Assembly (NCBI GenBank): GCA_031411575.1
Contig: JANOBJ010000248.1
Location: forward strand, 1-21,650
Reading direction: 5' to 3'
DNA length: 21,650 bases
Source of the DNA: JANOBJ01 sp031411575
GTDB lineage: Bacteria > Pseudomonadota > Gammaproteobacteria > Burkholderiales > Burkholderiaceae_C
Below are positions 7,511 through 14,494 of this stretch, in pieces (position 1 is the first letter of the stretch; each line of letters begins with the position of its first letter). The translations under genes were made by a program, and so were the position numbers. The notes beneath the pieces are model-generated. The model did not search any database, was not told the DNA's origin, and saw nothing but the letters and a program-made list of their open reading frames with translations.

Positions 7511-7515
7511 TAACC

Positions 7516-8964
7516 ATGAGCGCTGTTTTGAAACCCCTGCACAACACCGATTACGCCGTTGCCGACCTGTCGCTCGCCGACTGGGGCCGCAAGGAAATCC
7601 GTATCGCGGAAACCGAGATGCCCGGCCTGATGGCCATTCGCGAAGAGTTCGCCAAAGCACAGCCCCTCAAGGGCGCGCGCGTCACGGGCTCTCTGCACAT
7701 GACCATCCAGACCGCCGTGCTGGTGGAAACGCTGCAGGCCCTGGGCGCGCAGGTGCGCTGGGCGTCCTGCAACATCTTCTCCACACAGGACCACGCCGCC
7801 GCCGCGCTGGTGGCCGAGGGCACGCCGGTGTTTGCCTACAAGGGCGAAACGCTCAAGGACTACTGGGATTACACCCACCGCATTTTCGAGTTCGGTGCCA
7901 AGGGTTCCAAGACCGAGGGCCCGAACATGATCCTGGACGACGGCGGTGACGCCACGCTGCTGATGCACCTGGGCACCCGTGCCGAGAAGGACATCAAGGT
8001 GCTGGCCAAGCCCTCCAGCGAGGAAGAGACCTGCCTGTTCAACAGCATCAAGGCCAAGCTGCGCGTGGACCCGACCTGGTACAGCCGCCGCCTGAAAAAC
8101 ATCATTGGCGTGACAGAAGAGACCACCACCGGCGTGCTGCGCCTCAATGAAATGTCGGCCAAGGGCACGCTGGCCCTGCGCGCGATCAACGTCAACGACT
8201 CGGTGACCAAGAGCAAGTTTGACAACCTTTACGGCTGCCGCGAATCGCTGGTTGATGCCATCAAGCGCGCCACTGACGTGATGATCGCCGGCAAGGTGGC
8301 TGTGGTTACCGGTTACGGCGACGTGGGCAAGGGCAGCGCCCAGGCCCTGCGCGCCCTGAGCGCCCAGGTGTGGGTGACCGAGATCGACCCGATCAACGCC
8401 CTGCAGGCCGCGATGGAAGGCTACAAGGTGGTGACCATGGAATACGCCGCTGACAAGGCTGACATTTTCGTTTCGGCCACGGGCAACAAGAACGTGATCA
8501 CCCACGCCCACATGGCCGCCATGAAGGACCAGGCGATCGTCTGCAACATCGGACACTTTGACAACGAAATCGACGTTGCCTCGCTCGAAAAATACAAGTG
8601 GGAAGAGATCAAGCCCCAAGTTGACCACGTGATCTTCCCGGCCAAGGGCAAGAAGCCCGGCAAGCGCATCATTCTGCTGGCCAAGGGCCGCCTGGTGAAC
8701 CTGGGCTGCGGCACCGGTCACCCGAGCTTTGTGATGTCGTCCTCGTTCGCCAACCAGACCATCGCGCAGATCGAGCTCTTCACCAAGAGCAAGGACTACA
8801 AGGTGGGCCAGGTCTACGTGCTGCCCAAGCACCTGGACGAAAAGGTTGCGCGTCTGCACCTGAAGAAAGTCGGCGCCATGCTGACCGAGCTGACCCAGGA
8901 ACAGGCCGACTACATCGGCGTGAGCAAGCTTGGGCCGTACAAGGCCAACAGCTACCGCTACTGA
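7516..8964 (+). CDS. ahcY: Adenosylhomocysteinase (SAH hydrolase)
   Basis: NAD-dependent enzyme that splits S-adenosylhomocysteine into homocysteine and adenosine, relieving product inhibition of methyltransferases. The 482-residue protein starts MSAVLKPLHNTDYAV. Motifs include the substrate-binding TGSLHMTIQTAVL, SCNIFSTQDHAAAAL, the Lys/Asp region NDSVTKSKFDNLYG, the NAD-binding GYGDVGKGSA, NIGHFDNEID, and the C-terminal family ending LGPYKANSYRY. Its length fits the bacterial forms carrying the extra segment of about 40 residues. The start is set by GGAG (7506-7509) six bases before ATG; an open frame continues upstream through the riboswitch but is not coding. It leads the ahcY-tlyA-metF group and is regulated by the riboswitch. 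Confidence 0.98.
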   Translation: MSAVLKPLHNTDYAVADLSLADWGRKEIRIAETEMPGLMAIREEFAKAQPLKGARVTGSLHMTIQTAVLVETLQALGAQVRWASCNIFSTQDHAAAALVAEGTPVFAYKGETLKDYWDYTHRIFEFGAKGSKTEGPNMILDDGGDATLLMHLGTRAEKDIKVLAKPSSEEETCLFNSIKAKLRVDPTWYSRRLKNIIGVTEETTTGVLRLNEMSAKGTLALRAINVNDSVTKSKFDNLYGCRESLVDAIKRATDVMIAGKVAVVTGYGDVGKGSAQALRALSAQVWVTEIDPINALQAAMEGYKVVTMEYAADKADIFVSATGNKNVITHAHMAAMKDQAIVCNIGHFDNEIDVASLEKYKWEEIKPQVDHVIFPAKGKKPGKRIILLAKGRLVNLGCGTGHPSFVMSSSFANQTIAQIELFTKSKDYKVGQVYVLPKHLDEKVARLHLKKVGAMLTELTQEQADYIGVSKLGPYKANSYRY

Positions 8965-8980
8965 GCTGGGCGGCTACCGC

Positions 8981-9078
8981 GCGGCTCTGGCTCGGCGTTG
9001 CGGGTCCCGATCAGGCCATCCTCACGACCCTGAAGGTCGTTCCGGTGGCCTGACACCCGCGCCTTTATCCAGAGCCGC
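8981..9078 (+). ncRNA. Long nested hairpin between ahcY and tlyA, function unknown
   Basis: Four collinear inverted-repeat segments nest inside each other: GCGGCTCTGG (8981-8990) with CCAGAGCCGC (9069-9078); GCGGGT (9000-9005) with ACCCGC (9055-9060); TCAGGCCA (9011-9018) with TGGCCTGA (9046-9053); ACGACC (9024-9029) with GGTCGT (9035-9040), closed by loop CTGAA. That makes 30 perfect base pairs in one long stem with internal loops, filling almost the whole gap between the ahcY stop and the tlyA start. There is no U-run after it, so it is not a standard terminator. It may be an RNA-processing site, a mRNA-stabilising stem or a repeat element. I list it as a structured RNA candidate only. Confidence 0.5.
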
Positions 9079-9120
9079 CCGCTACGCAGCGTCGCTCTCG
9101 TCGCGTCTCGACCCTCTTGC

Positions 9121-9954
9121 ATGCGCATCGACCAGCTCCTCGTTGAACGCGGTCTGGCGTCGTCGCGCTCGCAGGCTCAGCGGCTGATTGCTTCGGGCGT
9201 CCGCTGGCTGGGGCCGAACGGCTGGCGCACAGTGGCCAAGAACGGCGACGAGGTGGGCGAGGCGGCCGAGCTGCAGCTGGTGGACGAGGCCGAAGCGCGC
9301 TATGTGTCGCGCGGCGGCCTCAAGCTCGAAGGTGCCTTGCGCGAACTGGGGCTGGACGTGTCCGGGCTTGACTGTCTGGACGTGGGCCAGTCGACCGGCG
9401 GCTTCACCGATTGCCTGCTGCAGCGCGGCGCGGCGCGGGTGGTGGGTGTGGATGTGGGGCAGAGCCAGTTGCACCCCAAGTTGCGCGCCGATGCACGCGT
9501 GGTGGCCATCGAGCAGGTCAACGCGCGGCATGCAGACGCACTCTCGAATGCTATAAATATTATAGCAAACAATGACCACGGGAAGCCGTCAACAGGCACA
9601 TTTGACCTCAAATCAGATCCAAAACCCGATCCCAGATTCGACCTGGTAACCGGTGACCTGTCGTTCATCTCGCTCACGCTGGTTTTGCCGGCCCTCGTGC
9701 CGCTGTTGCGTGCCAATGGCACGTTGCTGATGCTGGTGAAGCCGCAGTTCGAACTCCAGCCCGGTCAGGTGGGCAAGGGCGGCATCGTGAAAGATGCGGC
9801 GCTGTATGCCGTGGTCGAGCAGCGCCTGCGCGACTGCTGCGCCGGGCTGGGCCTGGCTGTGCGGCACTGGATCGACTCGCCGATCACTGGCGGCGACGGC
9901 AACCGCGAATTTTTTGTCCACGCAGAACCGAATTCAGGAGGCAGCCATGGCTGA
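9121..9954 (+). CDS. tlyA: TlyA family 2'-O-methyltransferase (S4 + FtsJ-like)
   Basis: SAM-dependent RNA methyltransferase; characterised TlyA proteins 2'-O-methylate cytidines in 16S and 23S rRNA and were first named hemolysin A. The 277-residue protein has an N-terminal S4 RNA-binding domain (about 1-60), then SRGGLKLEGAL (63-73) and the SAM-binding CLDVGQSTGGFTDCLLQRGA (85-104), with GVDVGQSQL at 109-117. DLVTGDLSFISL (174-185) and LVKPQFE follow. An insertion of about 30 residues (about 141-172) separates two conserved blocks and contains repeat copy 1, giving AINIIANND (144-152). The stop overlaps the metF start by 8 bases. Its product SAH is the substrate of AhcY, which suits the operon. 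Confidence 0.93.
   Translation: MRIDQLLVERGLASSRSQAQRLIASGVRWLGPNGWRTVAKNGDEVGEAAELQLVDEAEARYVSRGGLKLEGALRELGLDVSGLDCLDVGQSTGGFTDCLLQRGAARVVGVDVGQSQLHPKLRADARVVAIEQVNARHADALSNAINIIANNDHGKPSTGTFDLKSDPKPDPRFDLVTGDLSFISLTLVLPALVPLLRANGTLLMLVKPQFELQPGQVGKGGIVKDAALYAVVEQRLRDCCAGLGLAVRHWIDSPITGGDGNREFFVHAEPNSGGSHG
9550..9577 (+). repeat. 28-bp AT-rich palindromic repeat, copy 1 (inside tlyA)
   Basis: First of four 28-base copies that align without gaps. Shared positions are GCTA at 1-4, ATAGC at 13-17, AA at 19-20 and ATGAC at 23-27: 16 of 28 invariant. The first 17 bases form an inverted repeat, GCTATAA-ATA-TTATAGC. It is strikingly AT-rich against its GC-rich surroundings. It is read in frame within TlyA as AINIIANND. 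Confidence 0.85.
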
Positions 9955-10798
9955 CCACAACAAGACCCACGGCCTTCCGGTCAGCTTTGAGTTTTTCCCG
10001 CCCAAGACACCCGAGGGCACCCAGAAACTGGTGGGCGTGCGCCAGCAGCTCTACGCACTGAAACCGCAGTTTTTCAGCGTGACGTATGGCGCGGGCGGCT
10101 CCACGCAGGACGGCACGATGCAGACGGTGGAAGCCATCATCGCCGAGGGGTTTGATGCCGCGCCGCATTTCTCGTGCATTGGCGCCACGCGCGACAGCGT
10201 GCGGGCACAGCTGGACAAGTTCAAGGCATCGGGGATACAGCGCATCGTGGCGCTGCGTGGCGACTTGCCCTCAGGTTACGGCGCCTTTGGCGAGTTCAAG
10301 TACGCGAGCGAGTTGGTCGAATTCATCCGCGCCGAGACCGCCGACGCTTTTCACATCGAGGTCGGCTGCTACCCCGAGGTGCATCCCCAGGCGCGATCGC
10401 CCGAGGCCGACCTGCAGGCCTATCTGGCCAAGGTCCGCGCGGGTGCCAGCTCGGCCATCACCCAGTATTTTTTCAACACCGACGCCTACTTCCGCTTCGT
10501 CGACGATGCCTACCAGCTCGGCGCCGACATCCCGGTGGTGCCGGGCATCATGCCGATCACGAGCTCGTCGCAACTGATGCGGTTCTCAGACGCTTGCGGC
10601 GCCGAGATTCCGCGCTGGATCCGCCAGCGGCTGGTGGCGTTCGGCGACGACACGGCCTCGATCAAGGCCTTTGGCCTGGACGTGGTGACCGACCTGTGCG
10701 ACCAGTTGCGCAATGGCGGCGTGCCGGGGCTGCACTTCTACACCATGAACCAGGCGGGTGCGACCACCGAGATCGTGCGCCGGTTGCAGCTAGCCTGA
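9947..10798 (+). CDS. metF: 5,10-methylenetetrahydrofolate reductase
   Basis: FAD-dependent enzyme that reduces 5,10-methylene-THF to 5-methyl-THF, the methyl donor for methionine synthesis. The 283-residue protein starts MADHNKTHGLPVSFEFFPPK; Glu15 lies in the conserved FEFFPPK, followed by SVTYGAGGST (44-53), RGDLPSGYG with Asp106, and GVPGLHFYTMN near the C-terminus. The start is set by AGGAGG a few bases before the ATG; an open frame extends further upstream inside tlyA but is not part of the gene. It overlaps tlyA by 8 bases, so the two are probably translationally coupled and share the ahcY transcript. Confidence 0.97.
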   Translation: MADHNKTHGLPVSFEFFPPKTPEGTQKLVGVRQQLYALKPQFFSVTYGAGGSTQDGTMQTVEAIIAEGFDAAPHFSCIGATRDSVRAQLDKFKASGIQRIVALRGDLPSGYGAFGEFKYASELVEFIRAETADAFHIEVGCYPEVHPQARSPEADLQAYLAKVRAGASSAITQYFFNTDAYFRFVDDAYQLGADIPVVPGIMPITSSSQLMRFSDACGAEIPRWIRQRLVAFGDDTASIKAFGLDVVTDLCDQLRNGGVPGLHFYTMNQAGATTEIVRRLQLA

Positions 10799-10817
10799 CG
10801 CGCGACACGGTTCGCTG

Positions 10818-11552
10818 ATGCGCCTGTTCATGACCTCCCGTCTGGCCGTGGCAATCGTCACTGCGGCCGTGTTGATGCTCAGCGGCTGCGCCACGCAATC
10901 CTCTGGAGCGCCGGGCTCGCCAAAGGGTGCTGCTTCGGGCACGCCCGCAGGTCCTGCGGCATCGACCGGTTCCGGTTCAGCCGGCGAGGTGGGTGCAGCC
11001 AGAGGTGAGGTCGCGTCGCCGCCACCCGCCCGCCCCGGCGCACCGGTTCCCGCGGCCGCGCCGCTGGTTGCCGAAGGGGAATCTGCCGCGTCCGTGTTGC
11101 CATCGGGTACCGCCACGCCGTCCGACGCGCTGCCGACCGAGCGCAGCCTGCAGGAACTGGAGCGCGGCGCGGCGTCCTGGTACGGCCTGCAGTTTCACGG
11201 TCGCCGCACCGCCAACGGCGAGCGTTTTGACATGCGCGCCCTGACCGCCGCGCACAAGACACTGCCGTTCGGCACGCGGGTGCGGGTGCGCAGCCTGGTC
11301 AACGGGCGCGAAGTCGATGTGCGCATCAACGACCGCGGCCCCTATGTAGGCGGTCGCATCATCGACCTCAGCCACGCCGCCGCCGAGGCGCTGGACATGC
11401 TGGGCATGGGGATCAAGCAGGTGGTGCTGTCGTCGGCGAGCCCGGTGGTCGAGGCCTCGCCACCACGCAGCCGGGGGACGGGACGAGCCCGCGCGAAAAT
11501 GCTGCCCAAACCCCGAGCCCAGGCACTGCCAGCCGACCCGGCACTGCGGTAG
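10818..11552 (+). CDS. rlpA: RlpA-like septal ring lipoprotein (DPBB domain)
   Basis: Outer-membrane-anchored protein of the RlpA family; some members are lytic transglycosylases acting on stem-less glycans at the septum. The 244-residue protein has a lipoprotein signal with lipobox LSGC (Cys24) and an Ala/Pro/Gly-rich linker (about 25-105). A double-psi beta-barrel (about 113-197) follows, with ASWYGLQFHGRRTANGERFD, LTAAHKTLPFGTRV, RINDRGPYVGGRIIDLS and AAEALDMLGMG. A short basic tail follows. There is no C-terminal SPOR domain, unlike Escherichia coli RlpA. No strong ribosome site is seen, and an ATG four codons downstream is an alternative start. It is 19 bases behind metF and may ride the same transcript. 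Confidence 0.9.
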   Translation: MRLFMTSRLAVAIVTAAVLMLSGCATQSSGAPGSPKGAASGTPAGPAASTGSGSAGEVGAARGEVASPPPARPGAPVPAAAPLVAEGESAASVLPSGTATPSDALPTERSLQELERGAASWYGLQFHGRRTANGERFDMRALTAAHKTLPFGTRVRVRSLVNGREVDVRINDRGPYVGGRIIDLSHAAAEALDMLGMGIKQVVLSSASPVVEASPPRSRGTGRARAKMLPKPRAQALPADPALR

Positions 11553-11558
11553 CCGGCC

Positions 11559-12662
11559 TCAGCGCTCGTCGTAACTCACTACCAGCCGGGGCGTCAGTGC
11601 GCGGGCCTGGCAGGTCAGCACAAAGCCCTGGGCCATCTCGTCGGCTTCCAGTGTGAAGTTTTTGTCCATGTGCACCTCGCCTTCCAGCACCTTGGCGCGG
11701 CAGGTGCAGCAGACGCCGGCCTTGCACGAATACGGCAGGTCCAGCCCGGCGGCCAGAGCCGCATCTAGCACATGGTCGTCAGCACCCATTGACAGTTCTT
11801 GCGCCTTGCCGTCCAGCACCACCGTCAGGACGATCTGCCCGCTGAGGGTGGCAGCCTTGCGGCCGCCCGCCAATACCGCCTGCCGCTCAGCAGGCGCCAA
11901 TGCGTCCAGCAGCGGCGAACTGAAGCGCTCGGTGTGCACGCGGTTGGCCGGCACGCCGGCCGCCAGCAGCGCTGACTCGGTGGCCTCGATCATGGCTTCG
12001 GGGCCGCAGATGAACACCTCGTCCATGCTGGCCACAGGCAGCAGCGCGTCGATGATGGCGCGCACCTTGTCGCCGTCGATGCGGCCCTGCAGCAAATCCA
12101 CTTCCTGCGCCTGGCGCGAGAGAATGTGGATCAGCGTGAGCCGGTCGGGAAAGCGGTCTTTCAGGTCTTGCAGCGCCTCGTTGAACATCACGCTGTTCAT
12201 GTGGCGGTTGCCGTACACCAAGGTGAACTTCGACTGCGGCTGCTCTTCCAGCGTGCTCGCGATGATCGACAGGATCGGCGTGATGCCCGAACCCGCCGCA
12301 AAGCCCACGCGGTGCAGCGCACGCGGCTTTCTGGAGACAAAGCGTCCGTCGGGCGGCATCACCGCCAGCGTGTCGCCGGCCTTGAGTTGCCCCACAGCCC
12401 AGTTGGAAAACAGCCCGCCTTCCATCGGCCGGATGCCGACCTCCAGCTCACGCGCCTGCGCCAAGCGGCTGCGCGTGCTGCAGATCGAATAGCTGCGCCG
12501 CACGTCCTGCCCGCCGATCTGCGCACGCAACGTCAGGAACTGCCCCGGCTCAAAGTGAAACTGGTTAGCCAGTGCTTCCGGCACCGCGAATGTGACCGCC
12601 ACCGCGCCTGCGGCTTCGGGCGTCACGCGGGCAACGGGCAAGGAATGAAATTGGGTACTCAT
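11559..12662 (-). CDS. paaE: Phenylacetyl-CoA epoxidase reductase subunit PaaE
   Basis: NADPH-dependent reductase that feeds electrons to the PaaABC(D) oxygenase. The 367-residue protein has an N-terminal FAD/NAD(P) reductase module with RRSYSICS (55-62), GFAAGSGITPILS and CGPEAMIEA. Its C-terminal plant-type ferredoxin domain carries the [2Fe-2S] motif SCKAGVCCTC (CX4CX2C) and a later LTCQA. I start at MSTQFHSLPVARV, the usual N-terminus; an open frame gives nine more residues but lacks a better ribosome site. It is the last gene of paaABCDE and converges on rlpA with only 6 bases between the stops. A palindromic GC-rich element separates it from paaD. Confidence 0.95.
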   Translation of the reverse strand: MSTQFHSLPVARVTPEAAGAVAVTFAVPEALANQFHFEPGQFLTLRAQIGGQDVRRSYSICSTRSRLAQARELEVGIRPMEGGLFSNWAVGQLKAGDTLAVMPPDGRFVSRKPRALHRVGFAAGSGITPILSIIASTLEEQPQSKFTLVYGNRHMNSVMFNEALQDLKDRFPDRLTLIHILSRQAQEVDLLQGRIDGDKVRAIIDALLPVASMDEVFICGPEAMIEATESALLAAGVPANRVHTERFSSPLLDALAPAERQAVLAGGRKAATLSGQIVLTVVLDGKAQELSMGADDHVLDAALAAGLDLPYSCKAGVCCTCRAKVLEGEVHMDKNFTLEADEMAQGFVLTCQARALTPRLVVSYDER

Positions 12663-12685
12663 CGGCGAAGGGCTTTCACAAGTGG

Positions 12686-12765
12686 CCACCGCGGAACCGG
12701 CTTTGCCGGGCCGCTGGCGGCGCCCCCTTGAGGGGGAGGCGGCCGCCAGGCCGCTTCGGGGGTGG
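12686..12765. repeat. GC-rich REP-like palindromic element between paaD and paaE
   Basis: Nested complementary segments fill the gap: CCACC/GGTGG at the ends (12686-12690/12761-12765), hairpin CCGGC-TTT-GCCGG (12697-12709), CTGGCGGC/GCCGCCAG (12714-12721/12742-12749) and the inner CCCCCT-TG-AGGGGG (12723-12736). Such compact GC-rich palindromes are typical of repetitive extragenic elements. It lies inside the paa operon and may modulate the paaE level; no U-run accompanies it. Confidence 0.6.
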
Positions 12766-12770
12766 TCTTG

Positions 12771-13319
12771 TCAATAACTTTTGAAATAATCAAACGGTTC
12801 CATGCACGCCAGGCACTTGTAGAGCGCCTTGCAGGCGGTCGAGCTGAAATGCGAGGTCTCGGTCGTGTTTTCAGAGCCGCAATGCGGGCACGTCACCGTC
12901 AACTTGTCATTGTTAGCTATTGATTTAGTAGCAAACTGGATCACGTTGGGGGTGGCGCCACTGCTGTCTGCGCAACGCGCTGGCGGCGCTATTCCGTAGC
13001 GGCGCAGTTTGTCGCGTGCTTCGGCGGTCATCCAGTCGGTGGTCCAGGCGGGCGCGAGTTGCGTCACCACATGGCCGCGCAGGCCTTCGCGGGCCAGCGC
13101 CGCGCGGAAGTCGTCTTCGATCTGACCCACGGCGGGACAGCCGCTGTAGGTCGGCGTGATCACCACTTCCAGCTCGCCGTCGCGCTCATTGACCGCGCGC
13201 AGAATACCCAGCTCACGGATCGACACCACCGGAATCTCAGGGTCGGCAATGCCTTCCAGCAAGGCCCAGGCGCGGTCGCGCAGCGCGCTGCCGGTGTCGA
13301 CGGGCGTCGTCACCACCAT
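12771..13319 (-). CDS. paaD: Phenylacetyl-CoA epoxidase complex protein PaaD (also called PaaJ)
   Basis: Small protein needed for ring 1,2-epoxidation of phenylacetyl-CoA, probably in Fe-S or metal-centre maturation. The 182-residue protein has an N-terminal DUF59/MIP18-like domain (about 10-110) with ADPEIPVVSIRELGIL and TPTYSGCPA (Cys61). Its C-terminal zinc-ribbon-like part has CPHC (144-147), CKALYKC (163-169) and CMEPFDYFK. The start ATG overlaps the paaC stop as TGATG. Between YGIAPPA (108-114) and CPHC there is an extended linker containing repeat copy 2, translated as ATKSIANND (130-138). A longer open frame upstream is a shadow of paaC. Confidence 0.94.
   Translation of the reverse strand: MVVTTPVDTGSALRDRAWALLEGIADPEIPVVSIRELGILRAVNERDGELEVVITPTYSGCPAVGQIEDDFRAALAREGLRGHVVTQLAPAWTTDWMTAEARDKLRRYGIAPPARCADSSGATPNVIQFATKSIANNDKLTVTCPHCGSENTTETSHFSSTACKALYKCLACMEPFDYFKSY
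12905..12932 (-). repeat. 28-bp AT-rich palindromic repeat, copy 2 (inside paaD)
   Basis: Same 28-base pattern on the minus strand: GCTA, eight variable bases, ATAGC, one base, AA, two bases, ATGAC, one base. It is read in the sense direction of paaD and in the same frame as copy 1 in tlyA, giving ATKSIANND against AINIIANND. Confidence 0.85.
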
Positions 13320-14173
13320 CACCACACGCCCCCGGGGTGCTGGCGCGCCAGGCCCTGCATCTCGTCCAGAAGGAAGCCCAGGTGTTCGGAGTGCAGGCCT
13401 ACCTTGCCGCGCGTCACGTAGCCGCCATCGGGCGGGCGCTTCAGGGTGGCCTCGGTCAGGGCCTCGTTCACCGTCAGATCCCACGCCGCCTTGAGGTGGC
13501 GCGCCTCCGTGCCGGTGCCGTCCAGCGCGGCCGCGGCCTCCACCGGTGAAGGGGTCCAGAACTCCTGGGTGTAGGGCATCAGGTGGTTCAGCGCGGACTG
13601 CATGCGCGCATGCGAGGCATCCGTGCCGTCGCCCAGGCGTACCAGCCAGTCGCGCGCGTGGCGCAGGTGGTAGCGGGTTTCCTTGAGCGACTTGGACGCG
13701 ATGGCCGCCAGTTGCGCGTCCTTGGACGTTTCCAGCGTGTGCCACAGCAGCACCATCAGCGCGCTGTAGAGGAAGTTGCGCACCATGGTGGTCGCGTAGT
13801 CGCGGTCGGCTTGTGCGGTGGCGGCCAGCAGCCCGGTTTCGGCCGGAAAGTGCGGCAGCTCCACCAGCGTGTAGTTGCGGAACTCGGCCGCCTCGCGCAG
13901 GTAGGCCAGCGTGTCTTCGGTCACGCGCGGCGTATCAGCACCCGTCGGCCCGTCGTTCATCACCGCTGCGGCGTGCTGCAACAGCAGCCGCGACTGGCCG
14001 ATCAGGTCAAGACTGATGTTGGCCTGCGCAATGTCTTCCTCCAGCACCGGGCCGTGGCCACACCACTCGGCATTGCGCTGGCCCAGAATCAACGCGTTGT
14101 CGGCCAGGTGCAGCAGATAGTCGGCGCGGGCGTGGACAGTCGTGTGAGCAGGTGTCATGTGAGCGGGGATCAT
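13319..14173 (-). CDS. paaC: Phenylacetyl-CoA epoxidase structural subunit PaaC
   Basis: Ferritin-like, non-catalytic partner of PaaA in the multicomponent epoxidase. The 284-residue protein shows the family stretches YLLHLADNALILGQRNAEWCGHGPVLEEDIA, NISLDLIGQSR, REAAEFRNYTLVELP and KETRYHLRHARDWLVRLGDGT, and ends near LGFLLDEMQGLARQHPGG. It starts 15 bases after the paaB stop; two ATGs (MIPAHM) compete and neither has a strong ribosome site. Its stop is coupled to paaD. Confidence 0.96.
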   Translation of the reverse strand: MIPAHMTPAHTTVHARADYLLHLADNALILGQRNAEWCGHGPVLEEDIAQANISLDLIGQSRLLLQHAAAVMNDGPTGADTPRVTEDTLAYLREAAEFRNYTLVELPHFPAETGLLAATAQADRDYATTMVRNFLYSALMVLLWHTLETSKDAQLAAIASKSLKETRYHLRHARDWLVRLGDGTDASHARMQSALNHLMPYTQEFWTPSPVEAAAALDGTGTEARHLKAAWDLTVNEALTEATLKRPPDGGYVTRGKVGLHSEHLGFLLDEMQGLARQHPGGVW

Positions 14174-14188
14174 GGCAGCGCACCTGGC

Positions 14189-14494
14189 CTACATGTGCCC
14201 GACTTCATCGGGGATCTCATAGAACGTGGGGTGGCGGTAGATCTTGTCGGCCGATGGCTCGAAGAACTCGGCCTTGTCGTCGGGCGCGCTGGCCGTGATC
14301 GACGCTGAAGGCACGACCCAGATGCTCACGCCTTCCTGGCGCCGGGTGTACACGTCTCGCGCCATCTGCAGCGCCTGCCGCGCATCGGCAGCGTGCAGGC
14401 TGCCGCAGTGTTTGTGCTCCAGGCCCTGCTTGCTGCGCACGAACACTTCCCACAAAGGCCACTCGCTCAGGGCTTTGGTGTCTGGCGTGCTCAT
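14189..14494 (-). CDS. paaB: Phenylacetyl-CoA epoxidase subunit PaaB
   Basis: Small subunit that bridges the PaaAC heterodimers. The 101-residue protein, MSTPDTKALSEWPLWEVFVR at the start, contains SKQGLEHKHCGSLHAADA, ARDVYTRRQEGVSIWVV and the C-terminal YRHPTFYEIPDEVGHM, all diagnostic of PaaB. The start is set by AAGGAGG and the ATGA overlap with the paaA stop. Confidence 0.97.
   Translation of the reverse strand: MSTPDTKALSEWPLWEVFVRSKQGLEHKHCGSLHAADARQALQMARDVYTRRQEGVSIWVVPSASITASAPDDKAEFFEPSADKIYRHPTFYEIPDEVGHM

Noticed and set aside
7510..8859. Long antisense open frame (449 codons) opposite ahcY
   Set aside because: It mirrors the codon bias of the GC-rich ahcY gene, matches no family I recognise, and ahcY on the other strand is unambiguous.
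12987..13000. Second element copy in paaD at GCTATTCCGTAGC
   Set aside because: Only the outer GCTA/TAGC bases match; the 3' AA and ATGAC parts are missing and the codons encode the conserved YGIAPPA region.
13322..13745. 324-codon open frame as the full paaD gene
   Set aside because: The part upstream of 13319 overlaps paaC completely and shows no paaD homology; the TGATG overlap gives a standard 182-residue PaaD.
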